A stretch of 64,000 bases of DNA from Pectobacterium versatile (GCF_020166435.1 NZ_JAINZP010000011.1:62001-126000); one strand, 5' to 3'; shown: positions 8,528 to 20,572, numbered from the stretch's first letter. A program made the numbers and translations. The notes: a model not told the origin generated them from the sequence alone.

Positions 8528-11233
8528 TTAACTCAATGATACTTTATCGTTTGGGTTAAGGGCTTCTGTCAACCGTTCTTGCAATTTAAGGCGTAAATCC
8601 GGCTTTAATGCCCGTCTGTCGCTGTCGGCCAGAATGAAAAGATCCTCTACCCGCTCGCCGATCGTGGAAATGCGTGCGCCGTGTAGCGACAGGTTGAGAT
8701 CGGCAAAAATCTCACCGATTCGTGCCAGCAGCCCCGGTTGATCGAGTGCGCTGAGCTCCATGTAGCTACGTCTGTCCGTGTGTGTCGGCAGAAAGTTGAC
8801 TTCGGTTGGCACGCTGAAATGACGCAGCTTGGGCGACGGTCGGCGTACGCGCGGGTGTTGGTAATGTCGGTGCGTCAGCGACTGCTCCAGCGCATGGCGT
8901 ATCATTTCATGCCGATCCTGCGCCAGCGGGCTGCCGTCCGGTTCCAGCACGATGAACGTATCCATCGCCATGCCGTCGCGGCTGGTAAAGATCTGCGCGT
9001 CGTGCACACTAAGGTTGCGTCGATCTAACTCACCGGCGACCGCCGCGAACAGATAAGGCCTGTCTGGGCTCCAGATAAAGATCTCCGTGCCGCCGCGGCT
9101 AGCCTGGTGGCTAATCAATACCAGCGGTTTGTTGGCACCATGTTCCAGTAGATGACGTGCGTGCCAGGCAAGCTGGTTTGGCGAGTGGCGCAGGAAATAA
9201 TCGGCTCGACAGCGGCTCCAGATGTGGTGCAGCGCTTCTTCGTCAATGTTGTCCATGCGCAGTAGCGCGAGCGCCTGCAACCGATGGTGGCGGACGCGTT
9301 CGCGTAAATCCGGCGTATTTTGCATGCCGCGGCGCAGCTGCTTCTCGGTAGCGAAATAGAGCTCACGCAACAGGCTCTGCTTCCAACTGTTCCACAGCGT
9401 TTCATTGGTGGCACAGATATCCGCAACCGTCAGGCTGACCAGATAGCGCAGGCGGGTTTCACTCTGTACTTCGGTAGCAAATTGCTGAATGACGGTGGGA
9501 TCCTGAATGTCGCGACGCTGTGCGGTGACAGACATCAGCAGATGGCAGCGCACCAGCCAGGAAACCAACTGAGCTTCGCGCGAGTTCAGCCCGTGCAGTG
9601 CGGCAAACTCCAGTACATCCTGCGCGCCCAGCTCAGAGTGATCGCCTCCTCTGCCTTTCGCGATATCGTGGAACAATGCAGCCAGCAGCAATAATTCGGG
9701 CTGGGGCAGGCGAGGGTAGAGCTCTACGCACAGCGGATGCTGGGGGCGCGTATCCTCATCGGCAAAGCTTTCCAGCTTGAGTAGAACGCGGATCGTGTGC
9801 TCATCCACCGTATAGGCGTGAAACAGATCGAACTGCATCTGACCGACGATGTTTCCCCACAGCGGCATATACGCCCACAGCACGCTGTGGCGGTGCATTT
9901 GCAATAGCGCACGGCTTACCGCATGCGGATGGCGCAGAATATTCATGAACAACTGGCGCGCTTCTGGGATGGTGCAAAGCGGGCTGGTGAGATGGCGACG
10001 AGCATGGCGCAGCTGGCGCAACGTGGTGGAGTAAATGCCGCTGATGTCACGGTTGCGTACCATCAGGTAGAACATGCGCATGATGGCTTCCGGTTTTTTG
10101 ATAAACAGGTTTTCATCGCGCAGGTCTAGCAGGTTGCCGCGTAGCTGAAATTCATCGTCAATCGGGCGAGGTTTTTCACTCGCATCCAACGCCAGAATCG
10201 CTTCGTCAAAGAGTTGCAACAGCATCTGGTTCAACTCGCTGACGCGACGCGTCATACGGTAGAAATCCTTCATCATGCGCTCGACTGGCGTGTTGCCTTC
10301 GCCCTGATATTGCAGCAACTGTGAGACGTTCAACTGCCTGTCGAATAGCAGCCGGTTGTCGTAACGCGGTAGGATCAGATGCAGAGCGAAGCGGATGCGC
10401 CACAAAAAGCTTTGGCATTCGTTAAGCTCTTTACGCTCAGCCTCGGTCAGAAAGCCGAAACCCACCATTTCATTGAGTGAAGTCGCGCCGAAGTGGCGTC
10501 TCGCCACCCACAGCAGCGTGTGAATGTCGCGTAGCCCGCCCGGACTGCTCTTGATGTCGGGTTCCAGATTGTAGCTGGTACTGTGATAGCGCTGATGGCG
10601 TTCCTGCTGTTCGGCGATTTTTGCCGGGAAAAACGTGTCTGACGGCCAAAATTCATCACTGAATATGTTTTTTTGCAGCGAGAGAAACAGGGCGACGTCG
10701 CCGCATATCATGCGGGATTCGATCAGGTTGGTCGCGACGGAAATATCTGCGCGTCCTTCCTGTAAGCACTCTTCCAGCGTTCTGACGCTATGGCCGACTT
10801 CCAGCTTCAAATCCCACAGTAGGGTGATGAATTGGCCGACACGCTGGGAATGTTCTTCACTCAACGCCGTCTGGCTTAGTACCAGCACATCGATATCGGA
10901 AAGTGGGTGCAGCTCACCTCGGCCATATCCGCCAACTGCCACGAGTGAAGCTTGGGCGATATTTTCAAAGCCGTGGAAGTACCACAGCCGCTGCAACAGG
11001 CGATCGATGAACAAGGTTCTGGCATCAATCAGTTTTTCTGCGCTGACGCCGGAACGGAATTCTGAACCGAGCCAAAGCTGAAACAGTTCCAACTGCTGTT
11101 TTAACGTCTGACAATTCAGCATGTCATCAGCATAGGTCAGCGGTGAGGCGGGCAACTGTACTGGAGCAATGGGGCTGTTTGATGAGGACGCGTCAGGTGG
11201 CGTACTGTCTGGCGAAAATCGGTTATCTGTCAT
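8528..11233 (-). CDS. glnD: Bifunctional uridylyltransferase/uridylyl-removing enzyme GlnD
   Basis: GlnD senses glutamine and uridylylates or de-uridylylates PII proteins. The 901-aa protein shows the nucleotidyltransferase motif [20 protein letters not shown] near residue 100, an HD-type domain with [18 protein letters not shown] near residue 495, and two C-terminal ACT domains (about residues 710-790 and 815-890, the second beginning [20 protein letters not shown]). I chose ATG 11233 (MTDNRFSPD); the frame is open for 28 further codons upstream, but these lack family similarity. Length is close to the 890-residue E. coli protein. Confidence 0.96.
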   Translation of the reverse strand: MTDNRFSPDSTPPDASSSNSPIAPVQLPASPLTYADDMLNCQTLKQQLELFQLWLGSEFRSGVSAEKLIDARTLFIDRLLQRLWYFHGFENIAQASLVAVGGYGRGELHPLSDIDVLVLSQTALSEEHSQRVGQFITLLWDLKLEVGHSVRTLEECLQEGRADISVATNLIESRMICGDVALFLSLQKNIFSDEFWPSDTFFPAKIAEQQERHQRYHSTSYNLEPDIKSSPGGLRDIHTLLWVARRHFGATSLNEMVGFGFLTEAERKELNECQSFLWRIRFALHLILPRYDNRLLFDRQLNVSQLLQYQGEGNTPVERMMKDFYRMTRRVSELNQMLLQLFDEAILALDASEKPRPIDDEFQLRGNLLDLRDENLFIKKPEAIMRMFYLMVRNRDISGIYSTTLRQLRHARRHLTSPLCTIPEARQLFMNILRHPHAVSRALLQMHRHSVLWAYMPLWGNIVGQMQFDLFHAYTVDEHTIRVLLKLESFADEDTRPQHPLCVELYPRLPQPELLLLAALFHDIAKGRGGDHSELGAQDVLEFAALHGLNSREAQLVSWLVRCHLLMSVTAQRRDIQDPTVIQQFATEVQSETRLRYLVSLTVADICATNETLWNSWKQSLLRELYFATEKQLRRGMQNTPDLRERVRHHRLQALALLRMDNIDEEALHHIWSRCRADYFLRHSPNQLAWHARHLLEHGANKPLVLISHQASRGGTEIFIWSPDRPYLFAAVAGELDRRNLSVHDAQIFTSRDGMAMDTFIVLEPDGSPLAQDRHEMIRHALEQSLTHRHYQHPRVRRPSPKLRHFSVPTEVNFLPTHTDRRSYMELSALDQPGLLARIGEIFADLNLSLHGARISTIGERVEDLFILADSDRRALKPDLRLKLQERLTEALNPNDKVSLS

Positions 11234-11315
11234 AGCGCAGCCTATAAAAAAACGCAGAGCGCGTTTTTCAACGTCGCTTGCGACGGCCCGTAGGGGGGCG
11301 TGCTTTCCGCACGCC

Positions 11316-11341
11316 ATAAAAAAGCCGGCGTCTGCCGGCTT
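11316..11341 (-). terminator. Intrinsic terminator after map
   Basis: On the minus strand, AGCCGGC (loop AGAC) GCCGGCT is followed by a T-run (complement of the A-run at 11318-11322). It lies just after the map stop and before glnD, so the two genes are probably separate units. Confidence 0.8.
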
Positions 11342-11346
11342 AGTGT

Positions 11347-12141
11347 TTACTGTTCATGCGTGATGATGTTGGGGATGGTGTCATCCTTTCGCAACGTCAT
11401 TATTTCGCAGCCGTTATCGGTTACCACAATAGTATGCTCGTACTGCGCCGACAAGCTGCGATCTTTGGTTTTTACCGTCCAGCCGTCTTTCATCGTACGG
11501 ATGCGGAAATCACCAGCATTGAGCATAGGCTCGATCGTGAATGCCATACCCGCTTGCAGCACTACGCCACCGTCATCTGCATCATAGTGCAGAACCTGTG
11601 GCTCTTCGTGGAAGCCTTTGCCGATGCCGTGACCACAATACTCACGCACCACGGAGAAGTTATTCCCTTCCGCAAACTGCTGGATCGCTTTACCCAACGT
11701 GCGCAGGCGAATGCCCGGCTTAACCATTTTCAGCGCCAGATAAAGGCTTTCCTGCGTGATGCGGCAGAGGCGCTCGCCCAGAATAGTCGGATTGCCAGCG
11801 ATAAACATTTTTGACGTATCGCCGTGGAAGCCGTCTTTGATCACGGTGACGTCGATGTTGACGATATCACCGTCTTTCAAAATACGTTCTTCGCTAGGGA
11901 TGCCGTGACACACCACTTCATTGATAGAGATGCAGACGGATTTCGGGAAGCCGTGATAGCCCAGGCTGGCAGAAATGGCCTGCTGTTTATTGGTGATGTG
12001 ATCGTGACAGATTCTGTCTAATTCGGCGGTACTAACGCCTGGCACCACGTGAGGTTCGATGATTTCCAGGACTTCGGCAGCCAGACGTCCAGCTACGCGC
12101 ATTTTTTCGATGTCTTCAGGAGTTTTAATTGAAATTGCCAT
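11347..12141 (-). CDS. map: Type I methionine aminopeptidase
   Basis: Map removes the initiator methionine from nascent proteins. The 264-aa protein has the five metal ligands in their usual places: NIDVTV and HGDTSKMF (two aspartates, near residues 97 and 108), the histidine in [14 protein letters not shown] near residue 171, FTIEPML near residue 204 and the glutamate before IMT near residue 235. It is divergent from rpsB with a 345-bp gap, as in E. coli. Confidence 0.97.
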   Translation of the reverse strand: MAISIKTPEDIEKMRVAGRLAAEVLEIIEPHVVPGVSTAELDRICHDHITNKQQAISASLGYHGFPKSVCISINEVVCHGIPSEERILKDGDIVNIDVTVIKDGFHGDTSKMFIAGNPTILGERLCRITQESLYLALKMVKPGIRLRTLGKAIQQFAEGNNFSVVREYCGHGIGKGFHEEPQVLHYDADDGGVVLQAGMAFTIEPMLNAGDFRIRTMKDGWTVKTKDRSLSAQYEHTIVVTDNGCEIMTLRKDDTIPNIITHEQ

Positions 12142-12270
12142 TGATGATTGTCCGCAGGTGCCAGAGTGAGCACGAGAATATAAGTTCGATAACTAATAAC
12201 TTATGTTATCAGCCCTGCCGCTAGCTTGCCAAATTATCATTCTGATTGGTGGACCATTGAATAACAAATG

Positions 12271-12300
12271 TTGGTGTCTAGGGGGGATTTATGGTATAAA
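12271..12300 (+). promoter_or_regulatory. Promoter of rpsB-tsf
   Basis: TTGGTG (12271-12276) and TATAAA (12295-12300) are separated by 18 bases and followed by a GC-rich discriminator (GCGCGCC), the pattern of stringently controlled ribosomal protein promoters. The start is expected near 12307. The spacer contains a run of six G. Confidence 0.7.
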
Positions 12301-12306
12301 GCGCGC

Positions 12307-13212
<906 letters not shown>

Positions 13213-13262
13213 TAAGTCTGGCTCGTTGAGCCCTTATTAACCAGGTAGTACTAGTTTGGTTA

Positions 13263-13286
13263 GGGGCCTTTTTATGGCCCCTTTTT
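13263..13286 (+). terminator. Terminator/attenuator between rpsB and tsf
   Basis: GGGGCC (13263-13268) pairs with GGCCCC (13276-13281), followed by TTTTT. It sits in the 135-bp rpsB-tsf gap and probably lets only part of the transcripts continue, setting the S2 to EF-Ts ratio. Confidence 0.8.
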
Positions 13287-13347
13287 CACTTTTAAAGCTG
13301 TTTGGGTCGTGACGACCAGGCAGAACAAATCTTCCGAGGATTTTAGA

Positions 13348-14199
13348 ATGGCTGAAATTACCGCATCCCTGGTAAAAGAGCTGCGTGAGCGTACCGCTGC
13401 GGGCATGATGGAATGTAAGAAGGCGCTGGTTGAAGCTAATGGCGACATCGAGCTTGCAATCGAAAACATGCGTAAATCCGGCGCGATTAAAGCGGCGAAA
13501 AAAGCAGGTAATGTTGCCGCTGATGGCGTGATCAAGACTAAGATCGACGGTAACTACGCTGTGATCCTGGAAGTTAACTGCCAGACCGACTTCGTTGCTA
13601 AAGACGGTGGTTTCCAGGCGTTTGCTGACAAAGTGCTGGATGCTGCTGTTGCAGGCAAAATCACTGATGTTGACGTGCTGAAAGCACAGTTCGAAGAAGA
13701 GCGTGTCGCGCTGGTTGCGAAAATCGGTGAGAACATCAATATTCGCCGCGTTTCTGCTCTGGAAGGCGAAGTTCTGGGTAACTACCAACACGGTGCGCGC
13801 ATCGGTGTTCTGGTTGCTGCTAAAGGCGCTGACGAAGAGCTGGTTAAACACCTGGCTATGCACGTTGCCGCAAGCAAGCCTGAATTCGTTAAGCCAGAAG
13901 ACGTGTCTGCTGAAGTGGTAGAGAAAGAATACCAGGTTCAGTTGGAAATCGCGATGCAGTCTGGTAAGCCGAAAGAAATCGCAGAGAAAATGGTTGAAGG
14001 CCGTATGAAGAAATTCACCGGCGAAGTTTCTCTGACTGGTCAGCCTTTCGTTATGGATCCAGCCAAGTCTGTTGGCCAACTGCTGAAAGAGCACAACGCT
14101 GACGTGACTAACTTCATCCGTTTCGAAGTGGGTGAAGGTATTGAAAAAGTTGAGACTGACTTTGCTGCTGAAGTTGCAGCGATGAGCAAGCAGTCTTAA
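13348..14199 (+). CDS. tsf: Translation elongation factor Ts
   Basis: EF-Ts exchanges GDP for GTP on EF-Tu. The 283-aa protein has the N-terminal UBA-like domain with [20 protein letters not shown] (about residue 12) and the core [10 protein letters not shown] motif near residue 80 that contacts EF-Tu. ATG 13348 was chosen because [16 protein letters not shown] is the family N-terminus; the frame extends 13 codons upstream without similarity. It is second in the rpsB-tsf operon and ends at a terminator. Confidence 0.98.
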   Translation: MAEITASLVKELRERTAAGMMECKKALVEANGDIELAIENMRKSGAIKAAKKAGNVAADGVIKTKIDGNYAVILEVNCQTDFVAKDGGFQAFADKVLDAAVAGKITDVDVLKAQFEEERVALVAKIGENINIRRVSALEGEVLGNYQHGARIGVLVAAKGADEELVKHLAMHVAASKPEFVKPEDVSAEVVEKEYQVQLEIAMQSGKPKEIAEKMVEGRMKKFTGEVSLTGQPFVMDPAKSVGQLLKEHNADVTNFIRFEVGEGIEKVETDFAAEVAAMSKQS

Positions 14200-14211
14200 T
14201 AGCAAAAAAAG

Positions 14212-14236
14212 AGCCGCCAGTTGGCGGTTCCTTTTT
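14212..14236 (+). terminator. Intrinsic terminator after tsf
   Basis: GCCGCCA (14213-14219) pairs with TGGCGGT (14222-14228), followed by a T-run at 14232-14236. It closes the rpsB-tsf operon before pyrH. Confidence 0.85.
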
Positions 14237-14353
14237 ATCCAGCCCAAAGAGTTTTAGTACGCTTGGTTTCCTGCATTCAGATAGGGGCCGGGTGGAACAG
14301 TTTTGATTTTTACAACCCCCCAATACGACGACAGCCTGTAGGATAAGAACACC

Positions 14354-15079
14354 ATGGCAACCAATGCAAAACCCGTCTATCAACGAATCCTGCTGAAGCT
14401 CAGTGGCGAAGCTTTACAGGGAACTGAAGGTTTTGGTATCGATGCGAGCATTCTGGATCGCATGGCTCAGGAAGTGAAAGAACTGGTTGAGTTAGGCATT
14501 CAGGTCGGTGTGGTTATCGGCGGTGGTAACCTGTTTCGTGGCGCGGGTCTGGCTAAAGCGGGTATGAACCGCGTTGTGGGCGACCACATGGGAATGCTGG
14601 CGACCGTCATGAATGGTCTGGCAATGCGTGATGCGTTGCACCGTGCCTATGTGAACGCTCGCCTGATGTCTGCCATTCCCCTGAATGGCGTTTGTGACAA
14701 TTACAGTTGGGCAGAAGCGATTAGCCTGCTGCGTAATAACCGCGTAGTGATTTTCTCCGCTGGAACAGGCAACCCTTTCTTCACCACGGATTCAGCGGCT
14801 TGCCTGCGCGGCATTGAGATTGAAGCTGATGTCGTATTGAAAGCGACAAAAGTCGATGGCGTCTATTCTGCCGATCCGGTACAAGATCCTTCAGCGACGA
14901 TGTACGAAACGCTAACCTATCAAGACGTGTTAGAACGTGAGCTGAAAGTGATGGATCTTGCCGCGTTTACGCTGGCACGCGACCATAATTTGCCGATCCG
15001 TGTTTTCAACATGAACAAACCTGGCGCGCTGCGTCGCGTTGTCATGGGTGAAAAAGAAGGGACGTTGATTAGTCAGTAA
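14354..15079 (+). CDS. pyrH: UMP kinase PyrH
   Basis: PyrH phosphorylates UMP to UDP, an essential step in pyrimidine nucleotide supply. The 241-aa amino-acid-kinase-fold protein shows [13 protein letters not shown] (phosphate loop) at residue 10, [12 protein letters not shown] near residue 55, and [20 protein letters not shown] near residue 140. ATG 14354 follows GGATAAGAACACC. The position between tsf and frr is the conserved enterobacterial order. Confidence 0.98.
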   Translation: MATNAKPVYQRILLKLSGEALQGTEGFGIDASILDRMAQEVKELVELGIQVGVVIGGGNLFRGAGLAKAGMNRVVGDHMGMLATVMNGLAMRDALHRAYVNARLMSAIPLNGVCDNYSWAEAISLLRNNRVVIFSAGTGNPFFTTDSAACLRGIEIEADVVLKATKVDGVYSADPVQDPSATMYETLTYQDVLERELKVMDLAAFTLARDHNLPIRVFNMNKPGALRRVVMGEKEGTLISQ

Positions 15080-15214
15080 TAACGGCTAATCCCGATTATA
15101 GGGTAATATATTCTCAGTATTGCTCTATACGCCAGCCGCGCGCTGGCATTAATTATTCACTGGGCTATGTACTGACATGGCCTGCCAGGCAACCAGTTTT
15201 CAAGGGTTCACAAC

Positions 15215-15772
15215 GTGACTAATGAAATCAGAAAAGATGCTGAAACGCGCATGGACAAATGTGTTGAAGCGTTTAAAAATCAGATCAGCAAAATCCGTAC
15301 CGGCCGTGCATCGCCTAGCATTCTCGATGGCATTCAGGTTGAATATTATGGCAGCGCAACGCCACTGCGTCAGCTTGCTAACGTTGTTGTAGAAGATTCC
15401 CGCACGCTGGCGATTTCGGTATTCGATCGTTCACTTGGTCCGGCAGTTGAAAAAGCGATCATGGCTTCCGACCTCGGCCTGAACCCGTCTTCTGCAGGCA
15501 CCGTAATCCGTGTTCCGTTGCCACCGCTGACGGAGGAGCGCCGTAAAGACCTGATCAAAGTGGTTCGTGGCGAAGCAGAGCAGGGTCGTATCTCTGTACG
15601 TAACGTGCGCCGTGATGCGAACGACAAACTGAAAGCGCTGCTGAAAGATAAAGTGATCAGTGAAGATGAAGAACGTCGTGCTCAGGACGACGTGCAGAAA
15701 CTGACTGATAACTTCATTAAGAAAGTAGACGTTGCTCTGGCAGAAAAAGAAGCGGAGCTGATGGAGTTCTAA
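15215..15772 (+). CDS. frr: Ribosome recycling factor
   Basis: Frr, with EF-G, splits post-termination ribosomes. The 185-aa protein shows the tRNA-mimic family sequence: [20 protein letters not shown] near residue 12, [14 protein letters not shown] near residue 100 and the C-terminal helix ending AELMEF. The start is GTG 15215, which matches the expected N-terminus and the GTG start I recall for E. coli frr; the preceding ribosome site is weak (AAGGGTT). Confidence 0.97.
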   Translation: MTNEIRKDAETRMDKCVEAFKNQISKIRTGRASPSILDGIQVEYYGSATPLRQLANVVVEDSRTLAISVFDRSLGPAVEKAIMASDLGLNPSSAGTVIRVPLPPLTEERRKDLIKVVRGEAEQGRISVRNVRRDANDKLKALLKDKVISEDEERRAQDDVQKLTDNFIKKVDVALAEKEAELMEF

Positions 15773-15843
15773 TCAGCCTGTTGGATAGTGCGTCGCAGGG
15801 AACTTGTGGTTTTTCCCCTCTTTTCCAGCGGCGCTTTATTTTT

Positions 15844-15968
15844 ATACTCGTCATTCTTCAAGTTGCATGTGCGTTAGCCGCGTTCAGCCACCCGAATTAC
15901 TTACTTGAGTAAGCTCATCGGGATGCCTTCTCTCGCCGCCTTCCTAAAACTTGAATTATTTAGAGTAT
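15844..15968. repeat. ERIC-type (enterobacterial repetitive intergenic consensus) element
   Basis: A 125-bp imperfect palindrome bounded by ATACTC and GAGTAT carries the ERIC core (TTACTTGAGTAAGCTC followed by a GGGAT block), recognisably the sequence targeted by ERIC fingerprint primers. It fills about a third of the 372-bp frr-dxr gap. ERIC elements are non-autonomous repeats transcribed within intergenic regions. The rest of the gap shows no coding signal. Confidence 0.85.
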
Positions 15969-16144
15969 TACAATGGTCATGCAAGGAATGGGCGAAGGCT
16001 AGCCCCTCTGGGTAGTAAACAATTTTTGCTGTGTATATGCCTGCAGTTATCGTGACTGTGATCGATAGCAGAGATATATCATGGTAATCGCCTCAGACTC
16101 GTGTACCTTCCTGTCATCAAATCCGGTTATTCAGAGCATTTTTA

Positions 16145-17338
16145 ATGAAGCAACTGACAATTCTTGGTTCCACTGGCTCTATTGGCGTCAGTTCTCTGGC
16201 AGTAATTAAAGCCAACCCCGATAAATTTGCTGTACGCGCGCTATCTGCTGGGCACAACGTCAAGTTGATGCTAGAGCAGTGCCTCACTTTCCAACCCGCT
16301 TATGCCTCAATGGCTGATGAAGCTTCAGCAACCGCCCTGCGCCAGCAGTTGGCGGAATATGGTTGTAAAACGGAAGTGCTGGCGGGAGTTCAGGCCGCGT
16401 GTGACCTTGCTGCATTAGATGGCGTTGATCAGGTAATGGCCGCGATTGTGGGGGCTGCTGGATTATTGCCGACGCTGGCAGCAATCCATGCCGGAAAACA
16501 GGTCTTGTTGGCGAACAAAGAATCACTGGTTACCTGCGGACGCCTCTTTATGGACGCTGTGGCGAAAAGCGGCGCACAGCTTTTACCGATTGATAGCGAA
16601 CATAATGCGATTTTTCAGAGTTTACCTGAGCAAATTCAGCGTCAATTAGGCTACGCTTCATTGTCGCAACATGGGGTCGAGCGTATCGTTCTGACTGGGT
16701 CCGGTGGGCCGTTTCGTGAAACACCGGTGTCGGCACTGGCGGACATGACGCCGGATCAGGCGTGCGCGCATCCAAACTGGTCAATGGGGCGCAAAATTTC
16801 GGTTGATTCTGCCACGATGATGAACAAGGGGCTGGAGTATATCGAAGCGCGCTGGCTGTTTAATGCTTCTGCCGAACAGATGGAAGTCATTATTCATCCG
16901 CAGTCGGTGATTCACTCGATGGTACGTTACCGTGATGGCAGCGTTCTGGCGCAGTTGGGAACGCCCGATATGCGTACGCCGATTGCTCATGCAATGGCGT
17001 ATCCTGAACGTGTGACATCGGGTGCAAAAGCGTTAGATTTTTGCCAGATTGGCGCGCTGACATTTTTAGCCCCAGACTATGCACGCTATCCTTGTTTACA
17101 GCTCGCGATTGATGCCTGTAATCATGGTCAGTCGGCCACCACGGCACTGAACGCTGCGAATGAAATTGCGGTAGCGGCATTTTTGCAGTCGCAAATCCGC
17201 TTTACGGATATTGCAACGGTAAATCGGAATGTTATTGAACAACTTACATTATCAGAACCCACCAGCGTCGATGATGTTCTGTTTATTGACCGTTGGGCCA
17301 GACAGGTCGCAACACAGACCCTGACACGTTACGCGTGA
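16145..17338 (+). CDS. dxr: 1-deoxy-D-xylulose 5-phosphate reductoisomerase Dxr (IspC)
   Basis: Dxr makes 2-C-methyl-D-erythritol 4-phosphate, the committed step of the non-mevalonate isoprenoid pathway. The 397-aa enzyme has the NADPH-binding GSTGSIG at residue 8, the [12 protein letters not shown] segment, the metal/substrate site [13 protein letters not shown] near residue 147, and the [19 protein letters not shown] loop near residue 220. ATG 16145 lacks a strong ribosome site but begins with the family [12 protein letters not shown]. The next gene, uppS, also serves isoprenoid metabolism. Confidence 0.97.
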   Translation: MKQLTILGSTGSIGVSSLAVIKANPDKFAVRALSAGHNVKLMLEQCLTFQPAYASMADEASATALRQQLAEYGCKTEVLAGVQAACDLAALDGVDQVMAAIVGAAGLLPTLAAIHAGKQVLLANKESLVTCGRLFMDAVAKSGAQLLPIDSEHNAIFQSLPEQIQRQLGYASLSQHGVERIVLTGSGGPFRETPVSALADMTPDQACAHPNWSMGRKISVDSATMMNKGLEYIEARWLFNASAEQMEVIIHPQSVIHSMVRYRDGSVLAQLGTPDMRTPIAHAMAYPERVTSGAKALDFCQIGALTFLAPDYARYPCLQLAIDACNHGQSATTALNAANEIAVAAFLQSQIRFTDIATVNRNVIEQLTLSEPTSVDDVLFIDRWARQVATQTLTRYA

Positions 17339-17355
17339 TAGCGCCGTGGCACAAT

Positions 17356-17464
17356 TTGTTCATGTGCGGTGGAGGTGGTATAGTCTGCGCCACTCAATGG
17401 TTGATTATGCGAAAGTTGTTTAATCGACCGAGAAGCTAAGCCGTGATCGTTCACGGCTTTTTTT
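17356..17464 (+). ncRNA. Candidate short RNA or attenuated uppS leader (promoter plus terminator)
   Basis: Between dxr and uppS, TTGTTC (17356-17361), a 17-bp spacer and TATAGT (17379-17384) form a good promoter, and a perfect terminator (AAGCCGTGA, loop TCGT, T-run) ends near 17464. A start near 17391 would give a transcript of about 75 nt that stops before uppS. It is either a small RNA or an attenuated leader for uppS-cdsA-rseP-bamA. I recognise no known RNA family. Confidence 0.4.
17438..17464 (+). terminator. Intrinsic terminator upstream of uppS
   Basis: The stem AAGCCGTGA (17438-17446) pairs with TCACGGCTT (17451-17459) around loop TCGT, followed by seven T. It may end dxr transcripts or those from the promoter at 17356. 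Confidence 0.85.
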
Positions 17465-17531
17465 GCGCTAACGGGATCTGATGTTACGGAAGAACTGTTG
17501 TATTTCTTGCTTGAGGAAATAAGTACGCGTT

Positions 17532-18293
17532 ATGCCGTCCGATAATCAAAAAAATACTAACGATCTGCCACCCGCAGGGCCGCGGCATGTTGCCATTATC
17601 ATGGATGGTAATGGTCGCTGGGCGAAAAGCCGAGGGAAAATGCGGATTTTTGGCCATCAGGCTGGCGTAAAGGCTGTGCGACGTTCGGTCAGTTTTGCAG
17701 TGAGCCAGGGGTTGGATGCACTGACACTTTACGCATTTAGCAGTGAAAACTGGAACCGTCCAGCGCAGGAAGTTTCCGCACTCATGGAACTGTTTGTTAG
17801 AGCGCTGGACAGCGAAGTGAAAAGCCTGCACAAGCACAATGTTCGCTTGCGGGTCATTGGCGATATCGGCCGCTTCAGTCCGCGTTTGCAAGAGCGAATC
17901 CGCCGTTCAGAAACACTGACAGAAAAGAATCAGGGGCTCACATTGAATATTGCCGCGAATTATGGCGGCCGTTGGGATATTATTCAGGGAGTACGGCAAC
18001 TTGCAGAGCAGGTACAGGAAGGTATTCTGCGCCCTGATAGCATTAATGAAGCGTCATTATGTCAGTACATCTGTCTGAATGATCTGGCTCCGGTTGATTT
18101 AGTGATCAGAACCGGTGGAGAACACCGCATCAGTAATTTTCTTCTGTGGCAAATTGCTTACGCTGAACTTTACTTTACTGATGTCCTCTGGCCTGATTTC
18201 GATGAACAAGTCTTTGAAGGTGCGCTGAATGCTTTTGCACAACGCGAGCGCCGCTTCGGGGGAACAACACCTATCGATGCTGATGCATCCTAG
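17532..18293 (+). CDS. uppS: (2E,6E)-farnesyl-diphosphate-specific undecaprenyl diphosphate synthase
   Basis: UppS (IspU) condenses eight isopentenyl units onto farnesyl diphosphate to make the C55 carrier used for peptidoglycan and O-antigen. The 253-aa cis-prenyltransferase has the catalytic block [14 protein letters not shown] at residue 22 (essential aspartate), [19 protein letters not shown] near residue 73 and [18 protein letters not shown] near residue 193. It is first in the run uppS-cdsA-rseP-bamA; cdsA follows after nine bases. Confidence 0.97.
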   Translation: MPSDNQKNTNDLPPAGPRHVAIIMDGNGRWAKSRGKMRIFGHQAGVKAVRRSVSFAVSQGLDALTLYAFSSENWNRPAQEVSALMELFVRALDSEVKSLHKHNVRLRVIGDIGRFSPRLQERIRRSETLTEKNQGLTLNIAANYGGRWDIIQGVRQLAEQVQEGILRPDSINEASLCQYICLNDLAPVDLVIRTGGEHRISNFLLWQIAYAELYFTDVLWPDFDEQVFEGALNAFAQRERRFGGTTPIDADAS

Positions 18294-18302
18294 GGGGAAC
18301 TT

Positions 18303-19160
18303 TTGCTGAAGTATCGCCTGATTACTGCTTTTATTTTGATCCCAATTGTTATTGCGGCACTGTTCTTGCTGCCTCCTTTAGGATTCACGCTCGTTACGTT
18401 AGCTGTTTGTATGCTGGCAGCGTGGGAATGGGGTCAATTGGCTGGTTTTGCCTCTTCTGGCCAACGTCTGTGGCTTGCAATCCTGTGTGGTTTCTTGCTG
18501 GCACTGATGCTGTTATCACTCCCAGCTTACCATTATTCCGTCCATATTCCGCAAATCAGTATTGCACTCTGGTCATCGTTGGTGTGGTGGGGGGGGGCGC
18601 TGCTGTTGGTTCTGTTCTATCCGGCTTCAGCCTCATTTTGGCGCTATTCACGCGCATTGCGGCTTGTGTTTGGTATCATGACGATCGTGCCGTTTTTCTG
18701 GGGCATGGTTGCACTTCGTCATTACAATTACGCCATTAATCCATTCGCCGGTGCCTGGTGGCTGCTGTACGTCATGTTGCTGGTGTGGGGAGCGGACAGC
18801 GGCGCCTACATGTTTGGTAAACTGTTTGGTAAACGCAAGCTCGCACCAAAAGTTTCACCGGGTAAAACTTGGGAAGGTTTTCTTGGTGGGCTAGCGACTT
18901 CAGCGCTTATCTCTGTACTGTTTAGCCTTTATGTGCCATTAACGGTAGCGCCCTCGACGTTGCTGATTTGTTCTATCGCCGCCGCACTGGCTTCGGTGCT
19001 TGGAGATTTGACGGAAAGTATGTTCAAACGCGAGGCGGGCATCAAAGACAGTAGCCATTTGATTCCGGGGCACGGTGGTGTGCTCGATCGTATCGATAGC
19101 CTGACCGCTGCGGTTCCTGTGTTTTCTTGCCTGATGCTGCTGTTGTTTAAAGTAGCTTAA
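18303..19160 (+). CDS. cdsA: Phosphatidate cytidylyltransferase CdsA
   Basis: CdsA forms CDP-diacylglycerol, the precursor of all bacterial phospholipids. The 285-aa inner-membrane protein has about eight hydrophobic segments and the family signature spread over SPGKTWEGFLGG and LGDLTESMFKREAGIKDSSH to GHGGVLDRIDS. The start is TTG 18303, giving the family MLKYRLITAFILIPIVI, preceded by GGGGGAAC. A run of nine G (18589-18597) lies inside the gene and keeps frame here; it could slip in replication or sequencing. Confidence 0.96.
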   Translation: MLKYRLITAFILIPIVIAALFLLPPLGFTLVTLAVCMLAAWEWGQLAGFASSGQRLWLAILCGFLLALMLLSLPAYHYSVHIPQISIALWSSLVWWGGALLLVLFYPASASFWRYSRALRLVFGIMTIVPFFWGMVALRHYNYAINPFAGAWWLLYVMLLVWGADSGAYMFGKLFGKRKLAPKVSPGKTWEGFLGGLATSALISVLFSLYVPLTVAPSTLLICSIAAALASVLGDLTESMFKREAGIKDSSHLIPGHGGVLDRIDSLTAAVPVFSCLMLLLFKVA

Positions 19161-19181
19161 AATAAAGCGGTAGAGCTATTT

Positions 19182-20537
19182 ATGCTGAGTTTTCTCTGGA
19201 ATCTTGCCGCGTTTATCATCGCACTAGGTGTGTTAGTCACCGTCCATGAATTTGGGCATTTCTGGGTGGCGCGTCGCTGTGGTGTGAAGGTGGAACGCTT
19301 CTCTGTTGGTTTCGGTCGTGCATTATGGCGTCATCGCGATCGTACTGGTACGGAATTCGTGATTGCGCTGATCCCGCTTGGCGGTTACGTGAAGATGTTG
19401 GATGAACGTGTCGACACGGTAGCGCCAGAACTCCGCCACCAGTCATTTAACAGCAAAACGGTCTGGCAGCGTGCTGCTATTGTCAGCGCAGGTCCGATTG
19501 CCAATTTCCTATTTGCTATTGTGGTGTACTGGCTGGTGTTTATTCTCGGCGTGCCGAGTGTGCGTCCGATAGTGGGTGAAATACTGCCCAATTCCATCGC
19601 AGCACAAGCGGAAATGTCGGCGGGAATGGAACTAAAGTCAGTTGATGGTATCGAAACGCCTGATTGGGATACCGCGCGTCTTGCGATGATCGGAAAAATC
19701 GGTGATAGCGATGTTGTGATCGGAGCTGCGCTTTTGGGTTCCGATCGTGTCGTCCAGAAAACCCTGGATTTACGCGATTGGCAGTTTGAGCCTGATAAGC
19801 AAGATCCCGCTGCTTCGCTCGGGATTATTCCGCGGGGTCCACAAATTGAGCCTGTACTGAACCAGGTGCAAGCAGGATCGGCGGCAGAAAAAGCAGGTTT
19901 GCAAGTCGGGGATAGGATCGTTAAAGTCGACGGGCAGCTTTTAGCACATTGGCGTAATTTTGTCATCGCCGTGCGTGATAACCCAGGGCAGTCTATTGCT
20001 CTGGAGGTGGAGCGAAACGGCACAGCAATACCGTTGACGTTAACGCCAGACAGCAAATCTGTGGGAAGTGGCAGAGTTGAAGGGCTGGCAGGCGTAATGC
20101 CAAGCGTGACGCCACTGCCTGAAGAATACAGGACTGTGCGCCAGTATGGGCCGTTCAGCGCGATCTACCAGGCAACAGATAAAACCTGGCAACTGATGAA
20201 ATTGACCGTCAGTATGTTAGGGAAACTGGTTATGGGTGATGTTAAGCTGAACAACCTGAGCGGTCCCATTTCGATTGCTCAGGGCGCAGGAATGTCAGCA
20301 GATTATGGATTGATTTATTACCTGATGTTTTTGGCCTTAATCAGCGTCAATTTGGGGATCATCAATCTGTTCCCTCTGCCGGTATTGGATGGTGGACACC
20401 TGCTCTTTCTTGCGGTTGAAAAGTTGAAGGGCAGGCCGGTTTCTGAGCGTGTGCAGGACGTTAGCTATCGCATTGGTACAGTATTGCTGATGTTGTTAAT
20501 GGGACTCGCACTTTTCAATGATTTCTCTCGTCTCTAG
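19182..20537 (+). CDS. rseP: Site-2 intramembrane zinc protease RseP
   Basis: RseP makes the second cut of the anti-sigma factor RseA, releasing sigma-E, and clears signal peptides. The 451-aa protein has [11 protein letters not shown] (HExxH zinc site, about residue 22) in the first membrane helix, the membrane-associated [12 protein letters not shown] loop, two PDZ domains (about residues 125-220 and 225-310), and the third zinc ligand in [13 protein letters not shown] near residue 400. It sits between cdsA and bamA, its normal place. Confidence 0.97.
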   Translation: MLSFLWNLAAFIIALGVLVTVHEFGHFWVARRCGVKVERFSVGFGRALWRHRDRTGTEFVIALIPLGGYVKMLDERVDTVAPELRHQSFNSKTVWQRAAIVSAGPIANFLFAIVVYWLVFILGVPSVRPIVGEILPNSIAAQAEMSAGMELKSVDGIETPDWDTARLAMIGKIGDSDVVIGAALLGSDRVVQKTLDLRDWQFEPDKQDPAASLGIIPRGPQIEPVLNQVQAGSAAEKAGLQVGDRIVKVDGQLLAHWRNFVIAVRDNPGQSIALEVERNGTAIPLTLTPDSKSVGSGRVEGLAGVMPSVTPLPEEYRTVRQYGPFSAIYQATDKTWQLMKLTVSMLGKLVMGDVKLNNLSGPISIAQGAGMSADYGLIYYLMFLALISVNLGIINLFPLPVLDGGHLLFLAVEKLKGRPVSERVQDVSYRIGTVLLMLLMGLALFNDFSRL

Positions 20538-20572
20538 GCGCGGGATTAGGTTAGGAAAAACGCATAACAACG

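Noticed and set aside
13237..14247. Long 336-codon minus-strand ORF covering tsf
   Set aside because: It is a shadow of tsf in another frame: strong codon bias of EF-Ts leaves the opposite strand open. No ribosome site or family similarity.
18295..18325. Possible sigma-E promoter (GGAACTT) at the cdsA start
   Set aside because: The GGAACTT is at the ribosome-site end of uppS, but the spacing to a TCTGA-like -10 (14 bases) is too short.
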